Positions 7,967-15,371 of a stretch of 64,000 bases of DNA are shown in pieces. Within the stretch, counting starts at the first letter, position 1. Every line of letters begins with the position of its first letter. Source of the DNA: Anaerolineales bacterium (GTDB lineage: Bacteria; Chloroflexota; Anaerolineae; Anaerolineales; Villigracilaceae). Both the position numbers and the translations under genes were made by a program. The notes under the pieces were generated by a model. That model was given only the letters and a program-made list of their open reading frames with translations. It was not told where the DNA came from and searched no databases. The DNA lies in the NCBI GenBank assembly GCA_020634895.1, contig JACKAV010000007.1, positions 193,037 through 257,036 of the forward strand. The letters are read 5' to 3'.

Positions 7967-9397
7967 TTAGACTCCAAACAATTTCAAAACCACCTGCCAC
8001 GAGGTGATGGGCGAGGAGAGGGCGAAGAAGATCCATCCAATAGCTACGAAGTGGAAGGTGAGCAGAATTCCGCTAATGTTGAGGATGGCTTGTTTTGCGG
8101 GCGTGGTTGCCCATGCGGCGGCTTTGGCTTTGGTGGCGTCGTTCCAGCGGTTGTGGATGAAGAGTCCGAGCCCATGCCATAAGCCCCAGAGGGTGAAGTT
8201 CCATGTCACACCATGCCAGAAGCCGATGAGGAGCATGGTGGCGATTTGCGTGAGCAGAATCATCATCGGGATGGACAGAGGTTTTTGCCATGAACGGAGC
8301 CAGCGGGTGATGGGATTAAAGAAGTAAGCGCGGAACCACTGGGTGAGAGTCATGTGCCAGTTGTTCCAGAATTGAGTCAGGTTGGGTTTGAGATAGGGAG
8401 AGGCGAAGTTTTCGGGGAGTTTGATTCCGAGCAGTTGGGCGATGCCGAGAGCAATGTCGGTGTAGCCGCTGAAGTCGAAGTAGATCTGGAAGGCGTAGGC
8501 GTAGACGATGATCCACATCCAAAATGTGGAAGTGACTTGGGTTGCGTTCGTGTCGTTCAAGGCGATGAGCGCCAGCGCGTCGGCGATGACAAATTTTTTG
8601 AACAAGCCGAGGAGTAAACGTTGACTTGCGGAATAAAATTTTTCGAGATTTAAGCCAGCAAAGGGAGCGCGGAGGTCTTTAATAAAACGTTCGATGTGGT
8701 CAATGGGTCCGGCGGTGAAGGCGGGGAAGAAGATGACGTAGGTGATGAACTCGCCCACGTCTACGGCGGGGAAGCGACCTGATTGTTTGTCGCGGATGGT
8801 ATGGATGAGGCGGAAGGCGACGTAGGAGAAGCCGAGCCATGCGAAATCCGTAATGCGTGATGCGTCAACATTTTGCCCGCTGAGTGAGCGGAGGAAGTAG
8901 ACCGTCCAGTAGGTGAGGGTGGGAACTTTCAGCGCGAGAAAAAGCCCGATGGTTAGAACCAAGCCCACTGTTAAGAAAGAAGCGCTGAAACGTGTCAGAC
9001 GAGATAAAGCTAACAGCGTCAGTCCTGTTATCAAAAAGATAACGAGAGTCGTTTCGAGTTGGGGCGGGCGCGAGGCGGTGAGGAGTTGGAAGTTGGCGGG
9101 GAGGAAGCGGGTGAGGTTGAGGAGCAGGACGACGCCTGCGACGATGGCGAGGGTGATGTAATTTTTGCGTTGCTTGCGGGTTTCGTCGTCGGCGGTGATG
9201 AACCAGGTGAGGACGACGAGGGTGAGGGTGGCGAGGGGCGTGAAGAAGTCGGCGCCGCGGATGGGGAGGGCGGGTTGCAGCCAAAAGATGACGATGACGC
9301 TGACGATGAGCATGAACCACGTTCTGCCGTGGTTGCGGAAGATCGTTGCCCAGAGGAGCGAGGCGGCGGCGAGAATCAGAATATTTTCAAGCGCCAT
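7967..9397 (-). CDS. MBOAT family membrane O-acyltransferase (DltB/AlgI-like)
   Basis: A 476-residue polytopic protein with about ten membrane segments. MBOAT signatures: FDFSGYTDIALGIAQLLG, ENFASPYLKPNLTQFWNNWH, and LLIGFWHGVTWNFTLWGLWHG, whose His is the conserved MBOAT histidine. The family moves acyl groups from a cytoplasmic carrier thioester across the membrane onto surface polymers. Unlike the MBOAT at 20521-21924, its C-terminus (WQVVLKLFGV) lacks a terminal Tyr motif; that motif is carried by the 38-aa protein encoded immediately upstream, whose stop codon abuts this ATG (TAAATG). Confidence 0.9.
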   Translation of the reverse strand: MALENILILAAASLLWATIFRNHGRTWFMLIVSVIVIFWLQPALPIRGADFFTPLATLTLVVLTWFITADDETRKQRKNYITLAIVAGVVLLLNLTRFLPANFQLLTASRPPQLETTLVIFLITGLTLLALSRLTRFSASFLTVGLVLTIGLFLALKVPTLTYWTVYFLRSLSGQNVDASRITDFAWLGFSYVAFRLIHTIRDKQSGRFPAVDVGEFITYVIFFPAFTAGPIDHIERFIKDLRAPFAGLNLEKFYSASQRLLLGLFKKFVIADALALIALNDTNATQVTSTFWMWIIVYAYAFQIYFDFSGYTDIALGIAQLLGIKLPENFASPYLKPNLTQFWNNWHMTLTQWFRAYFFNPITRWLRSWQKPLSIPMMILLTQIATMLLIGFWHGVTWNFTLWGLWHGLGLFIHNRWNDATKAKAAAWATTPAKQAILNISGILLTFHFVAIGWIFFALSSPITSWQVVLKLFGV

Positions 9398-9514
9398 TTA
9401 GAAGCCTTGATAGATCCACGTCGGGCTCGAGTCTGCGGTGAAGATGACGAGGGCAATGAGGATGAGGCAGAGAAGGAGGGCGAGGAGATTCTCTTTGGAG
9501 AAGAGGTGTTTCAT
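9398..9514 (-). CDS. DltX-like single-span microprotein
   Basis: A 38-codon gene. The product starts MKHLFSKENL, has one membrane helix (about residues 10-26) and ends SSPTWIYQGF. The terminal W-I-Y-x-x-F resembles the F-I-Y-x-x-F end of DltX, where the Tyr four residues from the C-terminus relays the acyl group from DltB toward the outside acceptor. Here that Tyr is Tyr35. The stop (TAA) directly precedes the MBOAT ATG, so the pair is almost certainly co-translated. No clear ribosome site is visible. The assignment rests on length, topology, C-terminal motif and position; there is no long alignment. Confidence 0.72.
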   Translation of the reverse strand: MKHLFSKENLLALLLCLILIALVIFTADSSPTWIYQGF

Positions 9515-9540
9515 TGGGTGGGGAGTGGAAAGTGAGGGAG

Positions 9541-9600
9541 TTATCAGTGAACAGTTATCAGTGGTGGTTTGACTGATGACTGTTCACTGACCTACTGTTT
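9541..9600. repeat. degenerate 'cagtgaacagttatcagt' repeat
   Basis: Repeated cagtgaacagt/atcagtg units with an inverted partner ctgatgactgttcactg. Same family as 1845-1900 and 16887-16925. Lies between the lipoprotein gene and the acylation operon. Confidence 0.6.
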
Positions 9601-9607
9601 TCTGCTC

Positions 9608-10009
9608 TTAACGAACGCCGCAGACGAGCCAGTTGCCGTCTTGTTCGATGACTTCGTAGGTGCGGTCGGCGAGGTCGAGGGATTGGGGTTCGCCGTTGTA
9701 GCTCATGTTGAGCATGCCGGTGCAGTCGACGAGGGTTTTGTCGCCGTCTGCACCAGATTCGGTGCAGGACATTCCGTCCACGGTGACTTCGACGAGGGCG
9801 AAGGAGTCGAGTTCGATGAGGGCGTCATCTTCCCAGTCGGCGCAGGAGTTGGAGATGAGGGCGGCTTGGTCTTTACTTGCAAGGGCGGTGATGTAGCCTT
9901 CAACTGCGGGGGCTGCTCCGCCACTTGCGGATGCTTCGCAGGCGACGAGGAGAATGCTCAGGGCGAGCATGAGAATGGTGAGTTTGGTACGCAAAGGTTG
10001 TTCCTCCAT
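9608..10009 (-). CDS. small secreted lipoprotein of unknown function
   Basis: Signal peptide and lipobox ILLVAC, then an Ala/Gly-rich linker and a compact domain of about 100 residues (VEGYITALASKDQAALISNS ... YEVIEQDGNWLVCGVR). The fold pattern resembles small NTF2/DUF4878-like lipoproteins, but I cannot name a family. I start at the second Met (MEEQPLRTK); a Met four codons upstream is also in frame. It lies just upstream of the acylation operon on the same strand, separated by a repeat, so a functional link is possible but unproven. Confidence 0.65.
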   Translation of the reverse strand: MEEQPLRTKLTILMLALSILLVACEASASGGAAPAVEGYITALASKDQAALISNSCADWEDDALIELDSFALVEVTVDGMSCTESGADGDKTLVDCTGMLNMSYNGEPQSLDLADRTYEVIEQDGNWLVCGVR

Positions 10010-10141
10010 GGGTTGGGTCAAACGATTGCGGATTATAGCATGGAGAGAAAAGCAAAAATTCTTAACGCGAATTTACGAATAAAAATTCGAGCCATTCGAT
10101 CATTCGGGCAATTTGTGTTAATCTTTTCTTCATCATTTCCC

Positions 10142-10170
10142 TTGACTCATTCCCCGCCCCGGCATAGAAT
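10142..10170 (+). promoter_or_regulatory. sigma-70 type promoter of the his operon
   Basis: TTGACT (10142-10147), a 17-base spacer and TAGAAT (10165-10170). The predicted transcription start falls within a few bases of the leader-peptide ATG at 10181, so the leader may be translated from a leaderless or nearly leaderless mRNA. Confidence 0.65.
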
Positions 10171-10180
10171 ACCGCCCAAC

Positions 10181-10270
10181 ATGAATTACAAGTCCGCGCT
10201 CAAGCACCACCATCATCACATTCAACCTCCGCATGGTCGGGAGGTTTATGTGTGCGTACCTGTAAACTGA
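10181..10270 (+). CDS. histidine operon leader peptide
   Basis: A 29-codon frame starting MNYKSALK followed by five consecutive His codons (CAC CAC CAT CAT CAC), then IQPP, a sixth His, and a stop at 10268-10270. It is the direct analogue of enterobacterial HisL: ribosome stalling at the His run when His-tRNA is scarce would alter folding of the downstream RNA. An RNA hairpin AACCTCC (10224-10230) / GGAGGTT (10240-10246) overlaps the end of the leader and a strong terminator follows at 10295-10322. No ribosome site precedes the ATG. Confidence 0.85.
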   Translation: MNYKSALKHHHHHIQPPHGREVYVCVPVN

Positions 10271-10294
10271 CAGATACTCTTACTTCACCTCATC

Positions 10295-10322
10295 AAGCCC
10301 CGACCCTGCGTCGGGGCTTTTT
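10295..10322 (+). terminator. his attenuator terminator
   Basis: AAGCCCCGAC loop CCTGC then GTCGGGGCTT, a perfect 10-bp stem ending in a T-run (TTTTT). It sits 24 bases after the leader stop and about 150 bases before hisG, so it must be read through for his expression. Confidence 0.85.
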
Positions 10323-10341
10323 GTTATCTACCCCCACCCGT

Positions 10342-10387
10342 CCTCCCCCAAATACGACGGACGAACTTCCGTCGTATTTGGGGGAGG
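10342..10387. repeat. long perfect hairpin between attenuator and hisG
   Basis: A 20-bp perfect stem (10342-10361 with 10368-10387; left arm begins CCTCCCCCAAATACGACGG) and a 6-base loop. It has no T-run, so it is not an ordinary terminator. It may be a repeat element that landed in the leader or an mRNA stabiliser. The rest of the 10271-10469 gap holds nothing else recognised apart from the hisG ribosome site. Confidence 0.75.
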
Positions 10388-10469
10388 TGCCTGCGATAGC
10401 ACATCGTCCCGATGTCCTTCGGGAGGCGGAGGGGGCAACTACCAGATACAAAATTAAAGGAAACCTTTT

Positions 10470-11471
10470 ATGACCCAACGCTCAACCCTCCGCCTCTCCC
10501 TTCCCTCCAAAGGACGCCTCATGGACGACTCGCTCGACTTCCTCGCCGAGTGCGGACTCTCTGTGCAGAAACTGAATCCACGTCAGTATCAGGCGAAGAT
10601 GCCCGCGCTTCCTGAGTTGACCGTCCTCTTTCAACGCCCAGGCGACATCGTCGTCAGCGTCCGCCAAGGCAGCGTGGACTTTGGCATCACGGGCATCGAC
10701 GTGCTCGAAGAAAATCGCGGCGACAACAGCGAGATCATTGTCCTGCATGACGAACTTGGCTATGGCGGCTGTGCGCTCATGCTCGCTATCCCCGAAGCAT
10801 GGGATGAAGTCACCGACATTCCATCACTGAAAAAGTATGTGACGACTCTCAACCGTCCGCTGAGAGTGGCGACAAAATTCCCCGTTCTCACCGAACGCTT
10901 CCTCAATCAACAAGAGATTCCGCACACGCTCATCACCGCCGAAGGAACTCTCGAAACCGCGCCTACCATCGGTTACGCCGATATCATCTCTGACCTTGTT
11001 TCGTCGGGTCAGACCCTGCAAGATAATCGTTTGCGTGCGCTGCGTGATGGAGTCATCCAAGCCTCGCAAGCCGCGCTCATTGCAAACCGCAAAGCCTTGC
11101 AGACGAATCCATCTGCGCTGGAGATGGCGCGTCGCTTGCTCGAGTACATTGAGGCGCACATGCGGGCGAAGGAAAATCTTCTGGTCATTGCAAACATGCG
11201 CGGGCGGAGTCCCGAAGCGATCGCATCCAAACTATTTGAAGAAACATCGGTCGGCGGTCTGCAAGGTCCCACCGTCAGCCCCATCATCACGCGCGAACCG
11301 AATCAAGATTGGCATTCCGTCACCATCGTCGTGCCGCGCAAACGCCTGCCGCAAGCCATCAGCGAATTACGCGCCATCGGCGGCAGCGGCATAATCGTCT
11401 CACCCGTCACCTATATCTTCGAAGAAGAGCCGCCGCGCTACACCGCCATGCTCGCGGCACTGAAAGGATAA
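10470..11471 (+). CDS. hisG: ATP phosphoribosyltransferase, long form
   Basis: First enzyme of histidine synthesis: joins ATP and PRPP. 333 residues, matching the long HisG form with its own C-terminal regulatory domain, so no HisZ is needed. Seen: LRLSLPSKGRL at the N-terminus, FGITGIDVL, and the PRPP-binding stretch EGTLETAPTIGYADIISDLV. The last ~80 residues (WHSVTIVVPRKRLPQAISEL ... GIIVSP) are the ACT-like domain that binds histidine for feedback control. AAAGGA precedes the ATG. Head of the his operon, behind the leader-peptide attenuator. Confidence 0.97.
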   Translation: MTQRSTLRLSLPSKGRLMDDSLDFLAECGLSVQKLNPRQYQAKMPALPELTVLFQRPGDIVVSVRQGSVDFGITGIDVLEENRGDNSEIIVLHDELGYGGCALMLAIPEAWDEVTDIPSLKKYVTTLNRPLRVATKFPVLTERFLNQQEIPHTLITAEGTLETAPTIGYADIISDLVSSGQTLQDNRLRALRDGVIQASQAALIANRKALQTNPSALEMARRLLEYIEAHMRAKENLLVIANMRGRSPEAIASKLFEETSVGGLQGPTVSPIITREPNQDWHSVTIVVPRKRLPQAISELRAIGGSGIIVSPVTYIFEEEPPRYTAMLAALKG

Positions 11472-11473
11472 CC

Positions 11474-12838
11474 ATGAAACAATACGACCCGCAAACCGCA
11501 CGCCAAACCATTCTCAAACGCACCCCGCCTGATGAATTCCCCGTCAGCGCGCGCGTGATGGACAACATCGAAAAACTTTTTGGTGAACGTCTAACCGCCG
11601 AAGCCGCCGTGACTCGCATTTTGAAAGATGTGCGGACTCGCGGTGACGCCGCCCTGCAAGATTGGACAAAGCGCCTCGATTCTCTGGATCTCAAGCCTGC
11701 TCCCGTTTCGACGGCTTTGATTCAGTCCGCGCTTGATTCGATCACTTCCGCGCAGCGTGACGCGCTCGAAAAAGCCGCAGCCCGCGTCGAAGCCTTTCAC
11801 AAAAAACAACCGCTGACCTCATGGTTCACCAACGAACTCGGCGGCACCGTCGGGCAGATCATCCGTCCCATTCAACGTGTCGGCTTGTACGTCCCCGGCG
11901 GTACGGCTCCACTTCCTTCGACCGTGTTGATGAGCGCCATCCCTGCACGAGTGGCGGGCGTGAAAGAGATTGTTGTTGTCACTCCACCAAAGAAAATGCA
12001 GAATGCAGAAGGAGGAATGCAGAATCAAAATTCTTCCATAGACCCGATCATTCTCGCCGCCTGTGCCGTCGCAGGCGTGGATGAAATCTATCCGCTCGGC
12101 GGTGCGCAAGCCATCGCCGCGCTCGCGTACGGCACCGAAACCATCCGCCCCGTGGACAAAATTTTTGGACCTGGCAACCTCTTCGTAACCCTCGCCAAGC
12201 GACAAGTCTACGGCGTTGTCGGCATTGACGGGTTGGCAGGTCCCACTGAAACAGTGGTTATCGCCGATGACTCTGCAAATCCAAGTTGGGTCGCGGCTGA
12301 TCTGCTCGCCCAAGCCGAACATGATTTACTCGCCTCTGCCATTCTTCTAACTCCCTCCCAAACTCTCATTCAAAAAGTCCAAGCCGAAGTTGCGAATCAA
12401 ATTGAACAACGCAGCCGCGCAGACATCATCGTCGCCTCGCTTGAAAATCGCGGCGGCGCGGTGCTGACCCACGACCTTGCCGAAGCCGTTGACCTCGCCA
12501 ACGAGTACGCGCCTGAGCACTTGGCGTTATCTGTCACCGAACCGTGGCGCTGGGCAGAGAAGGTCAATAACGCGGGCGGCGTCTTCATGGGCGAACATTC
12601 CTTTGAAGTGCTGGGAGACTATTTAGCAGGTCCTAGCCACGTCATGCCCACAGGCGGATCCGCCCGCTTTGCCTCCCCGCTCAACGTCTGGGACTTTGTC
12701 AAAATCGTCAGCCTTGTGGCGTTGGATGATAAAACCGCACAGGCAGTCGGTCCCACCGCTGCCACCCTCGCACAGTCCGAAGGCTTGGACGGGCACGCGA
12801 ATGCAGCGTTGTTGCGGACGATGGACGATAGACCATAG
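11474..12838 (+). CDS. hisD: histidinol dehydrogenase
   Basis: NAD-dependent oxidation of histidinol to histidine. 454 residues from the ATG at 11474, which has AAAGGA five bases upstream and lies 2 bases after the hisG stop; the longer open frame starting at 11309 lies inside hisG and is not real. Motifs: VGLYVPGGTAPLPSTVLM, GGAQAIAALAYGT, FGPGN, GLAGPTE, LLAQAEHD, EYAPEHL and GPSHVMPTGG. After VVTPP there is an in-frame insert (KKMQNAEGGMQNQN) encoded by an atgcagaatgcag-type repeat, where the family normally has only a few residues before SIDP. The last codons also run into another repeat. Confidence 0.96.
   Translation: MKQYDPQTARQTILKRTPPDEFPVSARVMDNIEKLFGERLTAEAAVTRILKDVRTRGDAALQDWTKRLDSLDLKPAPVSTALIQSALDSITSAQRDALEKAAARVEAFHKKQPLTSWFTNELGGTVGQIIRPIQRVGLYVPGGTAPLPSTVLMSAIPARVAGVKEIVVVTPPKKMQNAEGGMQNQNSSIDPIILAACAVAGVDEIYPLGGAQAIAALAYGTETIRPVDKIFGPGNLFVTLAKRQVYGVVGIDGLAGPTETVVIADDSANPSWVAADLLAQAEHDLLASAILLTPSQTLIQKVQAEVANQIEQRSRADIIVASLENRGGAVLTHDLAEAVDLANEYAPEHLALSVTEPWRWAEKVNNAGGVFMGEHSFEVLGDYLAGPSHVMPTGGSARFASPLNVWDFVKIVSLVALDDKTAQAVGPTAATLAQSEGLDGHANAALLRTMDDRP
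11994..12034 (+). repeat. atgcagaatgcag repeat inside hisD
   Basis: Tandem-like aatgcagaatgcagaagg / aatgcagaatc units encode the extra MQNAEGGMQNQN segment between the VVTPP strand and the SIDP helix of HisD. The frame is preserved. Confidence 0.65.
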
Positions 12839-12902
12839 ACCGCAATTACCATTTACCAATTACTTTCTTCACCGTCCACGGTCTACAGTCCACGGTCAAA
12901 AG
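12818..12902. repeat. repeat at hisD 3' end and hisD-hisC gap
   Basis: ggacgatggacgatagacc ... ccgtccacggtctacagtcc: gacgatagaccatagacc units on the left and ccacggtctacagtccacgg on the right, partly inverted. It provides the last six codons and stop of hisD (TMDDRP) and fills the gap to hisC. Confidence 0.6.
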
Positions 12903-12910
12903 GAGACCTT

Positions 12911-14002
12911 ATGCAAATCCGAACCCACCTCGAATCCCTTCCACCTTACACCCCCATCGAGCCGTTTGAAATCTTATCGGCAAGAATTGGGCGTGAACCG
13001 TCGCAGATCGTCAAACTCGACGCGAACGAAAATCCGTATGGCATTTTGCCCGCTGTCCGCGAAGCATTGGCAGAGATGAATTTCCCCCACATCTACCCCG
13101 ACCCTGAGTCGCGGGCATTGCGTCAGTCGCTGGCGCAGTTCACAGGTGTGGACGAAGACTATCTTCTCGCTGGCTCTGGCGCGGACGAATTGCTCGATCT
13201 GCTCATGCGCGTCTTCCTTGAACCGAACGAGTGCATCCTCTCCTGCCCACCCACATTTGGCATGTATCCCTTCGATGCCGAGTTGAATGCCGCGCGTTGT
13301 ATCGAAGTCCCACGCAACGCAGATTTTTCACTGGACATGGACGCCATTCGTAAGGCAGTTGAGACACACAAGCCGAAACTCTTCTTCATCACCTCACCCA
13401 ATAATCCAGACGGTTCTGTTATTGACGCGAAGATAATTGACAAATTACTTGATTTACCAACTTTGATTGTTCTGGATGAAGCCTACATTGAATTCGCAGG
13501 TGAAAATCTTGGGGCAAGTTTGAGCCGCATTCGTGAAGTGCCGCAGCGTGAAAATCTCGTCGTGTTGCGCACGTTCAGCAAGTGGGCAGGGTTGGCAGGT
13601 CTGCGCATTGGCTACGGCGCGTTCCCCAAATGGCTCATGCCCATCTTGTGGAAGTCCAAGCAGCCGTACAATGTCAACGTGGCGGCGAGTGTTGCCGCGC
13701 AAGCGTCACTGGAAAATGTGGATGAGTTGAAAGTGTTGGTCGAAAAACTCAAGGATGAAAGAACCCGCCTCTTCTCCGCGCTGACGGCTGTTCCGTATCT
13801 CAAGCCTTATCCTACGCAATCGAACTTCATCCTCTGCCAAGTGAACGGACGTGATGCAGCAGAACTCAAAGCAAGGCTGGCGCAGGAATTCGGAGTCTTC
13901 ATCCGCTACTTCAACAAGCCTGGGCTGAGGGACTTCGTCCGCATTAGTGTTGGAAGACCAAGTGATACGGATGTGTTGATTGAAGCGTTAAAGAAAATGT
14001 AG
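12911..14002 (+). CDS. hisC: histidinol-phosphate aminotransferase
   Basis: PLP enzyme transaminating imidazole acetol phosphate with glutamate. 363 residues. Motifs: LDANENPYG, AGSGADELLDLL, SPNNPDGS, VLDEAYIEF, and the PLP-lysine region TFSKWAGLAGLRIGY. AAGGAG lies eight bases before the ATG. Normal length, no anomalies seen. Confidence 0.96.
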   Translation: MQIRTHLESLPPYTPIEPFEILSARIGREPSQIVKLDANENPYGILPAVREALAEMNFPHIYPDPESRALRQSLAQFTGVDEDYLLAGSGADELLDLLMRVFLEPNECILSCPPTFGMYPFDAELNAARCIEVPRNADFSLDMDAIRKAVETHKPKLFFITSPNNPDGSVIDAKIIDKLLDLPTLIVLDEAYIEFAGENLGASLSRIREVPQRENLVVLRTFSKWAGLAGLRIGYGAFPKWLMPILWKSKQPYNVNVAASVAAQASLENVDELKVLVEKLKDERTRLFSALTAVPYLKPYPTQSNFILCQVNGRDAAELKARLAQEFGVFIRYFNKPGLRDFVRISVGRPSDTDVLIEALKKM

Positions 14003-14068
14003 GTCACGCTTGCAGCGTGACGAACTCGCAATTGAAAATATGTCACGTTGAAAACGTGACCTACGAGA
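14003..14068. repeat. inverted repeat 'ggtcacg' between hisC and hisB
   Basis: aggtcacgcttgcagcgtgac and gtcacgttgaaaacgtgacct form two short hairpins and one long inverted pair (aggtcacg / cgtgacct). Confidence 0.65.
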
Positions 14069-14080
14069 AATGGAGCACGA

Positions 14081-14668
14081 ATGAGAACTTCAGAAGTATC
14101 CCGTCAAACGAACGAAACACAGATCGAAATTAAATTAAATCTAGACGGCACGGGCAAACACGAAATTTCCACAGGCGTGGGATTTCTCGACCACATGCTA
14201 ACACATCTTGCTGTGCATGGAATCTTTGACCTGACCGTCAATGCCCAAGGCGATCTGCACATTGATGTCCATCACACGGTGGAGGATGTAGCGCTGGCGT
14301 TGGGTCAAGCTTTCGATAAGGCGTTGGGTGACCGCAAAGGCATCATCCGCATGGGCGATAGCTTCGCACCAATGGATGAGACTCTCGCACATGTAGCCAT
14401 GGATTTGTCGGGGCGTCCGTATGCCGTGGTGCAAGTCGAATGGCATACACCGTATGTAGGCAATATCCCTGTGACGTTGTTCCCGCATTTCTTCGAGTCG
14501 TTTGCGGTGCAGGCGCGATGCAATCTCCATGCGCGAGTCTTGTACGGGCGCGATGACCATCATCAAGCCGAAGCCTTATTCAAAGCCTGGGCGCGCGCGT
14601 TGGATATGTCCACTCAGTTTGATGCGAGGCGGGGCGGCGCCGTCCCTTCGACAAAAGGTAGTTTGTAA
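14081..14668 (+). CDS. hisB: imidazoleglycerol-phosphate dehydratase
   Basis: Single-domain HisB of 195 residues, without the N-terminal phosphatase domain seen in enterobacteria. Metal-binding signatures are GVGFLDHMLTHLA, DVHHTVEDVALALG, HFFESFAVQARCNLHARVLYGRDDHHQAEALFKAWARAL. GGAG precedes the ATG. Because the phosphatase domain is missing, the operon must supply histidinol phosphatase from another gene; see the HAD gene at 17596. Confidence 0.97.
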   Translation: MRTSEVSRQTNETQIEIKLNLDGTGKHEISTGVGFLDHMLTHLAVHGIFDLTVNAQGDLHIDVHHTVEDVALALGQAFDKALGDRKGIIRMGDSFAPMDETLAHVAMDLSGRPYAVVQVEWHTPYVGNIPVTLFPHFFESFAVQARCNLHARVLYGRDDHHQAEALFKAWARALDMSTQFDARRGGAVPSTKGSL

Positions 14669-14672
14669 TTCG

Positions 14673-14745
14673 CCCTCATCCCCAACCCTTCCCCCGAAGG
14701 GGAAGGGAGTCCCCACTCCCTGTGGGAGTGGGCTAGGGTGAGGGA
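14673..14745. repeat. C/G-rich multi-hairpin repeat between hisB and hisH
   Basis: Contains ccctcatccccaacccttcc, cccttcccccgaaggggaaggg, actccctgtgggagt and finally gggtgaggg. These nest into several hairpins with an outer pair ccctca / tgaggg. It fills most of the gap. Confidence 0.7.
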
Positions 14746-14759
14746 GCGAGAGGAAATTT

Positions 14760-15371
14760 ATGAAAGAAATCATTTTGATTGACGCAGGCACAGGTAATTT
14801 ACGCTCAGTGCAAAAAGCACTTGAGAGTGTTGGCGCAAATGTTTTAAGAACAGATGACCCGCAAAAAGTTTTGAATGCCAAGAAAGTTGTGCTGCCCGGC
14901 GTAGGTGCATTCGGCGATTTTATGGATGGCATGAAAGCCAAGGGGCTCGATGATGCCGTGAAGCAAGTCGTTGCACGCGGCGTACTGATGCTGGGAATCT
15001 GTGTCGGGATGCAAGCCTTGTTTGAGATCGGGGAAGAGATGGGCGAGCATGAAGGCTTGGGTCTGTTGCGCGGCACGGTAGTGAAGTTTGCAGATTCATT
15101 GTCAGTGAAGATTCCACATACGGGGTGGAATCAACTCACAGTTAAGAAAGAAGCGGCGCTCTTTGGTCAGATAAAAGATGGGGCGTATGTCTATTTCAAT
15201 CACTCGTATTATTGTCAGGCGGGAGATTCATCCGATGTAATTGCAACAACCGATTATGGAATCAATTACGCGTGCGCAGTGCGGCGTGAAAATATTTTTG
15301 GCGTGCAGTTTCATCCTGAAAAGAGTCAGGCGGTGGGACTACGCATTTTGAAAAATTTTGTGGAGGCGTGA
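14760..15371 (+). CDS. hisH: imidazole glycerol phosphate synthase, glutamine amidotransferase subunit
   Basis: Class I amidotransferase, 203 residues, supplying ammonia to HisF. Nucleophile Cys is in LGICVGMQALFE; the His/Glu pair is in GVQFHPEKSQ. GAGGAAA precedes the ATG. Its stop overlaps the hisA start (TGATG), showing tight coupling. Confidence 0.96.
   Translation: MKEIILIDAGTGNLRSVQKALESVGANVLRTDDPQKVLNAKKVVLPGVGAFGDFMDGMKAKGLDDAVKQVVARGVLMLGICVGMQALFEIGEEMGEHEGLGLLRGTVVKFADSLSVKIPHTGWNQLTVKKEAALFGQIKDGAYVYFNHSYYCQAGDSSDVIATTDYGINYACAVRRENIFGVQFHPEKSQAVGLRILKNFVEA

Noticed and set aside
9569..10270. Plus-strand frame of 233 codons ending in the His run
   Set aside because: Only its last 30 codons, from the ATG at 10181, are the real leader peptide; the upstream part runs opposite the lipoprotein gene.
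11309..11473. N-terminal extension of HisD
   Set aside because: It lies inside hisG in another frame and is Arg/His-rich nonsense; the ATG at 11474 has a good ribosome site.
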